From NCBI GenBank assembly GCA_023132435.1, contig JAGLYF010000059.1, forward strand, positions 1 through 40,638: a stretch of DNA of 40,638 nucleotides, written 5' to 3'. A program made the position numbers and the translations under genes. Each line of letters begins with the position of its first letter. The first letter of the stretch is position 1. Source of the stretch: Calditrichia bacterium (lineage in GTDB: Bacteria > Calditrichota > Calditrichia > JAJRVZ01). The notes beneath the pieces were generated by a model. It was given only the letters and a program-made list of their open reading frames with translations, was not told the origin of the DNA and did not search any database. Shown here one piece after another: positions 1 through 8,100 of this stretch.

Positions 1-130
1 TCCATTTTTCTACGGAATTTCCTCATTTGCCCTTTAACGGCAAATTTCAAAATGGCCGAATTAAAAAATAGATTAAATAATCTGTGTTAATCCGTTCAAT
101 CCGTGTCATCCGTGGTCTATTAAAAGATAA
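1..130. repeat. dispersed intergenic repeat, copy A
   Basis: This stretch closely matches 1497-1626 in the same orientation. Both carry a small hairpin (TTCCAT...ATGGAA or a close variant), then GGCAAATTTCAAAATGGCCG, then an AT-rich spacer, then the doublet pattern AATCCG...TCATCCG. A third copy of the right half is at 32258-32375. No coding potential is seen here. The copy is cut by the window edge, so its left boundary is unknown. Confidence 0.75.
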
Positions 131-187
131 ATAAATCGTTGCGGCTGCTGTCTGCCCGGCTCAGACGGGCGAGAAATCAATTTACCT

Positions 188-523
188 TCAATTATCACCT
201 GAAAGTTCCTCAAGCGCTTTTTCATACCAATCTTCAACGGTCTCAATCATACGATAGTCCGGATAGGTCATTAAAAATTTTTCCGTTTTGGATTTCAATT
301 GCTGATATTCTTTTTGACTGTATAAGGCCAGTAACTGGATATATAGAATCTCTGAAAGGAACGGATCATTGGTATAGATAGTCCTGGACTTTTCACCGAT
401 ATCGACAACCTGCTGCCACATTTTTTGTTCAAGATCGGTGTCATTAAAATATTCAGCGCTTTTACGGCCAATCTCGTCCAGGGTCAGCATGATATTCAGG
501 TACATTGTGCCGGCGTGTTGCAA
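188..523 (-). pseudogene. C-terminal part of a frameshifted CsgG/TPR-type protein
   Basis: This 111-codon frame begins with TTG and overlaps the end of the 496-1365 gene by 28 bases in another frame. It is mostly helical (LDEIGRKSAEYF, YIQLLALYSQKEYQQL), as expected for the end of a TPR region. Just upstream in this frame is a TGA stop, so the fragment has no independent upstream reading. Removing two bases (or adding one) near 523-526 would join N-E-Y-L directly to L-Q-H-A-G-T-M-Y-L. The join gives a protein of about 400 aa. The sequence shows the two overlapping frames; that they were once one gene is inference. Restart at TTG, or an assembly error, is possible. Confidence 0.6.
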
Positions 524-1365
524 ATCAGATATTCATTATGTGTCGCATTCCATTCCTTCTGCTGTTCTGGTGTCAACGATTGGTATTGCGGTGACATCAC
601 AATATCGGCAAATGTAAAAAACTTCGGGGCCTCAATTCTTTCCCTGAGATTATTTAGTTTAGCATATAACTGTGCGATTTCGCGCTGCTGCCGGTGTTTT
701 TTAAACGCTTTTAGAAATTTATAGGCTTCGGCCAATCCCTCCTGGGCCCGGTAAAACAGGGGATCCAGTTCTGTCGCTTTGGTGAATTCGGTTTCTGCCT
801 GCGCGTAACGCTTGTGATCGAGGTGATCAATTGCGATATAATACCGGGCCAGGGCATCTACCGATTTCGTATCGGGCTTCCTCGGAACCGGCCGTTCTTT
901 CAGGTTCAAGTGTAGCCGGAGGTCGGTGACCAGTTCTGTTTCCAGTTCAAAGATATCATCAATGTCACCCTTTATATCAAGAGCATGCAAGATGGTACCA
1001 CTTTCCACAGCCACAAGTTTCATATCGATCCGGATCACATCATCATTGACAATATAGGCACCATAGATTAGCTGATCAGCCTGTAGCAATTTTCCTACTT
1101 CTACAGCGGACCCTTCTTCGGTCAATCCGGTCAGACTGAGCGCTTGTTCCTGCAGTACTTTTTCCAGTGATTCCCGTTCAATTATTTTAATATCCGGTAT
1201 GCCGCTTAAGTCGCTGATCAGCATATCGGTCAACCCTTTGCTCAGCCACTGATATTCCGGATCAGCAGTCGTATTTTCAAAATATAATACAGAAAGTATG
1301 TTTTGTGCACTTATTGAAGAATATAAAATTAATAAGAAGATTAGGATATACCTTGGTTTTTTCAT
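496..1365 (-). CDS. CsgG/FlgO-like envelope protein with TPR region (frame broken at 3' end)
   Basis: The protein begins with a hydrophobic signal peptide (MKKPRYILIFLLILYSSISAQ). Residues about 22-140 resemble the CsgG/FlgO-like domain: SVLYFENTTADPEYQWLSKG, then DMLISDL and IIERESLEKVLQEQ, where a short-lived effector-like module reads protein names or binds partners in the periplasm. From about residue 165 there are TPR-like helices (ALARYYIAIDHLDHKRYAQA). The start is supported by GGAGG upstream of ATG. The frame stops early at 496, and the remaining helical sequence continues in another frame at 188-523. The family often occurs in FCB genomes as a periplasmic partner of adenylate cyclases or secretion proteins, but no such partner lies in this window. 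Specific function is unknown. Confidence 0.75.
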   Translation of the reverse strand: MKKPRYILIFLLILYSSISAQNILSVLYFENTTADPEYQWLSKGLTDMLISDLSGIPDIKIIERESLEKVLQEQALSLTGLTEEGSAVEVGKLLQADQLIYGAYIVNDDVIRIDMKLVAVESGTILHALDIKGDIDDIFELETELVTDLRLHLNLKERPVPRKPDTKSVDALARYYIAIDHLDHKRYAQAETEFTKATELDPLFYRAQEGLAEAYKFLKAFKKHRQQREIAQLYAKLNNLRERIEAPKFFTFADIVMSPQYQSLTPEQQKEWNATHNEYLICNTPAQCT

Positions 1366-1496
1366 TTATTGCCTCCGGCGGCCTATCTTTTATGTTCTTT
1401 TTGCTTGATCAAAAAGAACCAAAAAATCAAGGCCCCTTGAAATTTGCCTGCTTGTCCGCCCTCTGGCGGGAGCAGCCTCAGAAATTCCGGAAAAAT

Positions 1497-1626
1497 TCCA
1501 TTTTTCTATGGAATTTATTCATCTACTCCGGGACGGCAAATTTCAAAATGGCCGATTATATTTATAATCTTTTTATTTCCTTATCAGCGTAAATCCGCGT
1601 CATCCGCGTTCTATTCTCTAGCGTAA
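1497..1626. repeat. dispersed intergenic repeat, copy B
   Basis: This copy matches 1-130 along almost its full length and 32258-32375 over its right half. It includes a hairpin with arms ATTCCAT / ATGGAAT near 1496-1516, the core GGCAAATTTCAAAATGGCCG near 1534-1553, and the TCCGCGTCATCCGCG block near 1594-1608. At its right end it runs into the reverse complement of a T9SS sorting-tail stop region. The neighbouring stretch 1376-1496 has further small palindromes (TTTTTGATCAAGCAAAAAG on the minus strand; CCGCC...GGCGG) and no gene. Confidence 0.8.
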
Positions 1627-1698
1627 AAGAATCATCTTCTTTACATCCTTGATTTCACCCACCTTGATCATATAATAATAGACACCACTATTTGCATA
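1618..1698 (-). pseudogene. relic of a T9SS (Por-type) C-terminal sorting tail
   Basis: Read on the minus strand this gives Y-A-N-S-G-V-Y-Y-Y-M-I-K-V-G, then E-I-K-D-V-K-K-M-I-L-L-R and TAG. That is the standard end of a type IX sorting domain (SGVYxY...KKMxLLR). There is no PNPFNP motif or cargo protein in frame upstream; the nearest upstream gene on this strand, the MBL-fold gene, ends at 1847 and is unrelated. It is therefore an orphan tail, either from a deleted cargo gene or moved in with the dispersed repeat that follows the stop. Confidence 0.8.
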
Positions 1699-1720
1699 AC
1701 TATTAATTATTCGGGCGAAG

Positions 1721-1751
1721 GCTTTCAAAATAATTTAAATAATTTTGAAAG
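1721..1751 (-). terminator. AT-rich hairpin downstream of the MBL-fold gene
   Basis: Arms CTTTCAAAAT and ATTTTGAAAG form a 10-bp perfect stem, with further pairing after one mismatch. It lies about 100 bases after the stop of the 1847-2632 gene. No clear U-run follows, so it may be a terminator or just a palindrome. Confidence 0.35.
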
Positions 1752-1846
1752 GAATTATTGAACTCTATGTATGATTTTTTACTATATTCACCAGATCATT
1801 AAATACCGCTAAGTCTTCACTGGCAAATTCAATTTTCTTCACCGTA

Positions 1847-2632
1847 CTAAATTTTATTTGCTTTAACTGTGATCGAGCCACCGGCACCTAAGGGAATATA
1901 ATTTTTATCATAAGCACGCTGGAGTATTTTGCGGCCTGTTTCCTCACAACCAAAACAGGCGGCCACATGTCGTACTTTATACTTCTGAAAATCGGCTATA
2001 ATTTTATATTTTTCTTCTTTACCCAGGCCGCTAAAATGAAATCCGCCCACTACCATAAAGATGAATTCATCCGGGAAGGTTTCTTTTGTCCTTTGAAGGA
2101 TTGCTTCAATACCGTAGTGCGCGCAGCCAACAACAATAATAATTCCTTTTGACGATCGGATAGCTATGGCTTGTTCCCTGAATATTCCTAAAAATTCGCC
2201 AAGCGAAAATACATCGGGGTATAGTTCTTCTACAGACAGAACACGGTGTACTTTTTTTGTGAATATTTCTATGTTCTCAGCCAAAAGCGCAGGAAATTTA
2301 TCAGGGATATAAACCGATACATCCCGGTTTAGATTTAAAAAATCTTCTAATCCGCCAATGTTGCCCAGACGGCTGTGAGAGATTAAAAGAAGTTGAATAG
2401 AACGAGGATCAATGCCCAGTTTATTCATGTTTTCCAGCAAAATCAACCCGTCACTGCCGGTATCAAAAAGGATTTTAATATTCCCAACCTGGATAAAACA
2501 GGAAAAACCGATCCCGGTCTGCATATCGTGATCCATAGAAACGCTGTCATAAAGCACGGTAAGCTGTACATCCATAATTTTTTGGATTTGTTGTTCGGAC
2601 CTCATATTATCCGAAAACATATTGTTTTCCAC
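1847..2632 (-). CDS. MBL-fold protein, COG1237-like, with degenerate metal-binding motif
   Basis: The overall pattern matches the family that includes the beta-ribofuranosylaminobenzene 5'-phosphate synthase-like MBL proteins: LTVLYDSVSMD near the start, ILFDTGSDGLILLENMNKLG, a beta-lactamase motif region, VVGCAHYGIEAIL, and VVGGFHFSG. The usual HxHxDH is replaced by H-S-R-L-G-N (about residues 84-91), so two histidines and the aspartate are absent. The later G-C-A-H and G-G-F-H histidines remain. Catalysis as in the family is therefore doubtful. The start is uncertain: GTG at 2632, ATG at 2620 (GGA about 9 bases upstream) or ATG at 2605. The gene lies downstream of maeB on its own strand order reversed (it follows maeB's 3' end). 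Confidence 0.8.
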   Translation of the reverse strand: MENNMFSDNMRSEQQIQKIMDVQLTVLYDSVSMDHDMQTGIGFSCFIQVGNIKILFDTGSDGLILLENMNKLGIDPRSIQLLLISHSRLGNIGGLEDFLNLNRDVSVYIPDKFPALLAENIEIFTKKVHRVLSVEELYPDVFSLGEFLGIFREQAIAIRSSKGIIIVVGCAHYGIEAILQRTKETFPDEFIFMVVGGFHFSGLGKEEKYKIIADFQKYKVRHVAACFGCEETGRKILQRAYDKNYIPLGAGGSITVKANKI

Positions 2633-2695
2633 ATTATTGTATACTTTAACTTTTTAAATATATTCTGCAAAATATAGGTCACTGATTTCCTGAAA

Positions 2696-2822
2696 TTACT
2701 TATCCTCCTTTATCGCGGCGGCGTCAACAGCGCATACGGTAGTCAGGTTCACGACCTCTTCCACAGTTGCCCCGTACTGTATTAAATGAGCCGGCAGGCG
2801 TGTTCCCATCAGCATTGGACCG
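2696..2822 (-). pseudogene. out-of-frame C-terminal end of the malic enzyme/PTA gene
   Basis: In the frame beginning near 2820 the sequence reads G-P-M-L-M-G-T-R-L-P-A-H-L, then G-A-T-V-E-E-V-V-N-L-T-T-V-C-A-V-D-A, and ends at TAA 2696-2698. That is the conserved end of the phosphotransacetylase-like domain (GPhLxGhxxPxhhhxxGxTVxxhVNhxxhxAVDA). The main frame stops at 2809, so a net shift of +2 (or -1) near 2820 separates the last 40 residues. Joined, the protein would be about 752 aa, the usual MaeB length. Confidence 0.8.
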
Positions 2823-4953
2823 ATATCGGTATCGCTTCGGCCATATACTGCAATGAATGCAGGGTCAGGTTGCCGGACTGCAGATCGGGAAAGATCAGAA
2901 CATTGGCATTCGATTTTAAAGTGGAAAACGGGAAATAACTTTCGCGCAGCGCCAAATCGCGGGCAGCGAATAATTGCATTTCACCGTCGATTTCCAGATC
3001 AGGATAGCGTTTTTTCACCATTTCCGTGGCTAGGCGAACTTTGATCGTGTTAGGGTGATCCACGCTGCCAAAGTTGGAAAAAGACAGCATGGCCACGCGT
3101 GGTTCAAAACCCAGCGAACGGCATTTCATTGCAGCCAGAATGGCGATCTCGGCAAGATCTTCGGCGTCTGGATTAATATTTACGGTGCAATCAGCCAGTG
3201 AGACCACGTCTTTCGGCAGCAGAATAAGATAATAGCTGGAAATATGCCTGATATCCTGCGCAGTTCCTATAACCTCCAGAATCGTACGCAAACTTTGAAC
3301 ATAATGGGTAGAATAACCGGCAATCATCATATCGGCATGGCCCTTGTGCACCATCATAGCGGCATAATAATCCCGCTGGCTCATATGCTGAACGGCCGTG
3401 GCACGCATAACGCCGCGTCTTCGGCGCATGGCAAAATATTCGTCAACATATTCTTCAAAATACTGGCTGCGTGCTGGATCGATCAGGGTTACGCCGCTCA
3501 AATCCAGACCCAGCAGATCAATTTCACGGCGGATTTCTTCTTCGTTGCCTAACAAAATGGGTTTTGCGATACCTTCGTCTATTAAAATGCCCGATGCGCG
3601 CAGGATAGTTTCGTTGCTTCCTTCTGAAAAGACCACTCTAAGCGATTTTTGGCGCGCCCGCATAATTAATGAACGTAACGTTTCCCGTCCTGTGCCTAAA
3701 CGGACGGCCAAATTGTCTTCATATGCCTCACTCTCCATTTTAAGATTTGCCACCCCATCCTCTATGGCCTGACGGGCAACTGCAGCGGATTCCCTTACTA
3801 AAATGCGCGGATCAATCGCTTTAGGCAAAAGATATTCCGGGCCAAAGCTAAAGTGTCCGTGACCATATGCCCGTTCGACCTCCTCTACCAGTTCCTCCCG
3901 GGCCAAATCAGCCAGAGCACGGGCAGCAGCCAGCATCATGTTTTCCGTAATAGCTCCGGCTTGCACATCCAGTGCGCCGCGAAATATATAAGGAAAGCTT
4001 AGTATGTCCATAACCGCGTTAGGATATTGATCCAAACCAGTAGCTACTATTACATCCTGACGGCTGCCTTTAGCTTCCTCATAACCAATTTCCGGGTCGG
4101 GAGTAGCCAGGGCAAAAACGATAGGGTACCGGTTCATGGAACGAATCATTTTCAGGTTCAGAACCCCTCCTGCCGAAGCGCCGATAAAAACATCCGCGTC
4201 TTTTAAACCATCCGCTAAATTGTGGGCTTGCGATTCCCTGACAAAAGGCTGTTGGTAATCGTACAAATCGGTCCGTTGCGAATGCAGCAAACCATTTACG
4301 TCATAAATCAGGATATTTTCAGGATTGACGCCCAGGCGTTTAAACAGCCGCGCACATCCTAGGCCAACCGTTCCGGCCCCGCAAATAACCATACGGATTT
4401 CATCAAGCTTCTTTTCTACAAGATCCAGAGCGTTTAACAGAGCAGCGGCAGCGACTACAGCCGTGCTGTAAAGATTTTCATGGAATACCGGAATTTTAAG
4501 ATTTTCACGAAGACGGTCATAAATATACAGGCCCTCCGGCGCTTTAATATCTTTTAAATTGATTCCGCCAAAAGTAGGCTCCAGCATGATTACGGTTTCG
4601 ATAAAACGGTCGGGATCTGTCGTGTTCAGCTCAATGTCAAAAACGTCGATGTCGGCCAGGCGCTTAAACAGCACAGCCATTCCCTCCTGCATGGGCTTAG
4701 CTGCCGCCGGCCCTATATCTCCGAGGCCGGGGATTGCCGTGCCGTTGGTAATTACACCGACCAGGTTCCCTTTTGCTGTATATTGGAATACTTCTGTTTC
4801 TTTCTTCATAATTTCCCGGGAAGGATAAGAAGCGCCGGGTAAATAGGCCAGACGCATTTCTCTTGGCGTAAGACAGACTTTTGTAGCCTTAACCTCGATT
4901 TTACCCGGTTTGGGACTTTTATGGTATTTGAGTGAATCTTCCTGATTGATCAT
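2809..4953 (-). CDS. maeB: NADP-dependent malic enzyme fused to phosphotransacetylase-like domain (MaeB type)
   Basis: Malic enzyme decarboxylates malate to pyruvate in the cytoplasm with reduction of NAD(P). Residues about 15-410 form the malic enzyme part: TNGTAIPGLGDIGPAAAKPM, the helix HENLYSTAVVAAAALLNAL, and the dinucleotide-binding GAGTVGLGCARLF. Residues about 425-714 resemble phosphate acetyltransferase (RVVFSEGSNETILRAS...), a regulatory, usually non-catalytic domain in MaeB. Start ATG at 4953 has a GGGG-type ribosome site. The frame ends at 2809 with S-V-Q-C, about 40 residues short, because of a frameshift near 2820 (see 2696-2822). Whether this is a true mutation or a sequence error cannot be told here. 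The upstream neighbour on this strand is a PEP-synthase-like gene, which suggests a shared role around pyruvate/PEP. Confidence 0.92.
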   Translation of the reverse strand: MINQEDSLKYHKSPKPGKIEVKATKVCLTPREMRLAYLPGASYPSREIMKKETEVFQYTAKGNLVGVITNGTAIPGLGDIGPAAAKPMQEGMAVLFKRLADIDVFDIELNTTDPDRFIETVIMLEPTFGGINLKDIKAPEGLYIYDRLRENLKIPVFHENLYSTAVVAAAALLNALDLVEKKLDEIRMVICGAGTVGLGCARLFKRLGVNPENILIYDVNGLLHSQRTDLYDYQQPFVRESQAHNLADGLKDADVFIGASAGGVLNLKMIRSMNRYPIVFALATPDPEIGYEEAKGSRQDVIVATGLDQYPNAVMDILSFPYIFRGALDVQAGAITENMMLAAARALADLAREELVEEVERAYGHGHFSFGPEYLLPKAIDPRILVRESAAVARQAIEDGVANLKMESEAYEDNLAVRLGTGRETLRSLIMRARQKSLRVVFSEGSNETILRASGILIDEGIAKPILLGNEEEIRREIDLLGLDLSGVTLIDPARSQYFEEYVDEYFAMRRRRGVMRATAVQHMSQRDYYAAMMVHKGHADMMIAGYSTHYVQSLRTILEVIGTAQDIRHISSYYLILLPKDVVSLADCTVNINPDAEDLAEIAILAAMKCRSLGFEPRVAMLSFSNFGSVDHPNTIKVRLATEMVKKRYPDLEIDGEMQLFAARDLALRESYFPFSTLKSNANVLIFPDLQSGNLTLHSLQYMAEAIPISVQC

Positions 4954-5040
4954 GATTAACCCCGCTCGTTATTAAAAATCCGATCTCTGTTTTTCTAAAA
5001 TGAATTATATACCTTCTTAGAATTTTTAATCCAGGTGATA

Positions 5041-5160
5041 CTATCTCACTAAAACAATCTTTCTTACTTTATTATATTCACCGGCTTTTAATCTATACAA
5101 GTAAAGACCACTAGCTAGATTATTTGCGTTCCAAATATACTTGTATCGACCTGCTGCCAT
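5041..5160 (-). pseudogene. T9SS sorting-tail fragment overlapping the 3' end of the PEP-synthase-like gene
   Basis: On the minus strand one frame reads M-A-A-G-R-Y-K-Y-I-W-N-A-N-N, then L-A-S-G-L-Y-L-Y-R-L-K-A-G-E-Y, then N-K-V-R-K-I-V-L-V-R and TAG at 5041-5043. This is a near-perfect type IX tail (AGxYxhxWNAxxLASGhYhYRLxAGxxxxxxKhhLhR). A TAA lies directly upstream in this frame, so the breakpoint is close to 5160. The first 41 bases are used in another frame as the last codons of the 5120-10228 gene. The rest fills most of the gap to maeB. Confidence 0.85.
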
Positions 5161-8100
5161 TTATTCTTATTGGGAAGCGTTCCAAAGTTTCATTAAGTAC
5201 AGATAAGAATGAAGCTACCGGTCGTGCCTGTAAAAGCCATAAGCAGCTGTCTTCTATTCCGAATTCGATGTCCAACGGATAGCCGTAGGCTTTTTCCAGG
5301 GAAGCGGCAATCCTGACCAACTGACAGAGCTCCACATATTCCAGCGCAGGCCGCAATCGCTGATGATAAAGGGTTTGTGAACAAACGGTGCCGAATCCTG
5401 CGCGCCGGTTAAATACAATTTGTTCGGTTTTATCGCTGGTAATATAGCTGAAACGAAGCGCCTCTTTTTCAGAGTCGGTTTCCTTTGATACAGTAACCTG
5501 ATCCGCAGCGACTGTTCCGGAAACCACGCCTTCTCCAAGGCCTAACCCGGCGTTAATAACCATTTCTCTGAGATTACCCCTGGGGATATTAACCGTCTGC
5601 AAAACGCCGGATACCCGGGAATTGACCATGCGCTGCACAACCACGCCGCCGCCGGTCTGGGCGGCATCCCCGCCTAAAACGGTCCGGTTATGGATAGCAC
5701 GTTCGGTCCATAAACCGCTCCAGGTTCGTTTTAGATAATGGAGAAGCTGATCTTCACCGTGGATATATAAATAGGTCTCAAATTCACCCGCGCGGGCCGC
5801 TGCTTCGGTATCTTCTTCCTGTGAGGAAGAACGAATGGCTACATAGACCGGGTCGGAGTCCTGATTCATTCTTTCTTTTACAGACGAAACGCGGGTAATT
5901 TCCTGATAGGATTTAATAACCGCACGGCGCAGCTCATCCGGAAGTTGTATACGTTCCCAAAGACTGCTGATTTGCAGATATTTCTGCTGGTTATTCAAAT
6001 CATCCCGACGCAGAACGGAATTTATGGCTTTACGAAGAGAAGACCCCTGAGCAGCCCGGCGGCCCGCTCCCGCTTCCGTTCCGGTCACAGTTGTATCCAG
6101 CGCCTCCATGAAGGCTTTATTTGTAACCGCAAACCAGGGCGGAATCACATCGCCCCCGGCGAGACGCTCTATCTCTGCAAGATTGGCTGCTTTCCAGCCG
6201 ATCATCTGAAACAGTTCAAAACCGCCATCGCTGTGGTCAATTACATAACAATCGATAAGATTTTTTCTTGTTTCAGCATCTCTGTCAGCCATTTGCTTTT
6301 GCAGTTTGCTAATTGCAGAACTGGTTTTTCGATCTATGGTAAGAATCGTGTCTATGCGCTCCAGTTGGCGCAATAAGTGGCGCACATGGGGATCATCATC
6401 CCTTTTATTCGAAAGACGTTTAATTTCCCGGACCAGTTTTTTCCTTAAAACAGAGAGACGGCCTACTGCCAGCGATTCGAAATTATCCTTACCGAAATCT
6501 TCATCTGCGGGCTTTTTTATATCACATGCAACCAGAGCTGCTGCGGCGCTATCAACCGCTCGCTTATGGTGAATAGTATCCAGCCTTAAAGAAAGAACTT
6601 CGTAAGCACAATCGGAAGAAGGAATATCGCTTTCGGCTTTGTGAACGGTTTCCATAAAACTGCTTTTTAATTCAGCCATGATCACCATCAAATAATCCCG
6701 CGCATCGGTTGCCAAAGCAGGATTGTTAAAAAGAACCGTCAAAAGAATACCCTTATCCATGTGAATCATTCCTGTTTCAGCGGCAGGCTCATTTAGTAAG
6801 ATTTCAAATATGGCGTATCTTGCCGTTATGGGATCAGAGCAGCGGCGCAGGACATTTTCCAACTGATGCCGGGCGCGCAGCCGCTTGCCGCGCAGATTCA
6901 GGATTTCCCTTTCTTTCTTGACAGCAGCAAGCATCGCATTCGCGCCCCTGTATAAACGGAATCCTTCATGAAGAGCCCGGATGTCCCTTTCCTGACCAAG
7001 CACACGCATATTCCCGGCCAGGGCGTCTAAAATGAGCAGATCGTCTTCCCGCAGGGTGTATTCTTTCTCGTGAATATCGGTTCGGATACAAACGTTAAAA
7101 TCGTTTATCTTCTTCTGTAGTATCTTATATTCAAGCGATTTATAAATCAGAATTTTCTGATCGCCGGAATCGGTCCGCCACTTGCCCGAAATAATGAGCG
7201 CCGGTTTGTGGAACTGCATGGCAATAAGTCCGGCATGGCTCAGAATACCGCCGCCAGTGGAGACAATCCCGTCCGCGTAATAAAGGAAAGTTGTATCTTC
7301 AGGCCTTATGGATGCAGCTAACAATATTGATCCCGGGAAGTCCTGCGGATTACGCCCCTCCGTTCCGAAAAGAGCTTTGCCGACGGAACGACCCGGTGAG
7401 GCTTTCAACCCTGTTACAATACGCTCGCCGCGCAAAGGCGCTTTCTCCGGAGGCAGGATACTCTGTTTTATTTCGTTGAGAAATTGAGCGGCTTCCGCTT
7501 CGTCGTCAGTGCCGATTAGTTCGGGCAGGGTATCAACAAAATTGTTGGCGCGCAACAGGGCGGCAAGTTTGGATGCTTCATAACAAGCATTTGAAATCCA
7601 TGGTTTAGATTTATTTTTGCGTCGTTTATATACAACCTGGTCACGAATAAAAAAAGCAAGACGGATCATACCGTCTGCTCCTCGCAGCACGTAAAAACAT
7701 ATTTCTTCACCGCGCAGAGCAAGAACAGCGCTCTGAACGAGATAACCGTTAACGCTTCCGGTTGTATTGAAAGTTATACTTCGTTCCAGCGGTCGCACCA
7801 GACGTGCCATCCCAATGGCTGCGGCTATTTTGTCTGATCCGGCAGCTAATAGTTCGGCAAATAACTCGGCTTCATGTACGCGAAAAAAAAGATCGGAAGA
7901 CTGAGGTTTGAATCCTTCGTTTGTTTGAATAAGTTCACCGCGTGTAACGGACTGCCGGAGTGGATTAAGCGTCCCTTCTTCAAGATCCAACTGTCCGGGA
8001 TGTCTGTCAGCTTCCTTTGCGGCTGGTAGGGCAATATCGAGACCCGGTTCGCGGATTATGTTTATGAAATCTTCATAAAATCCGGCCGGGGGAAGACCTG

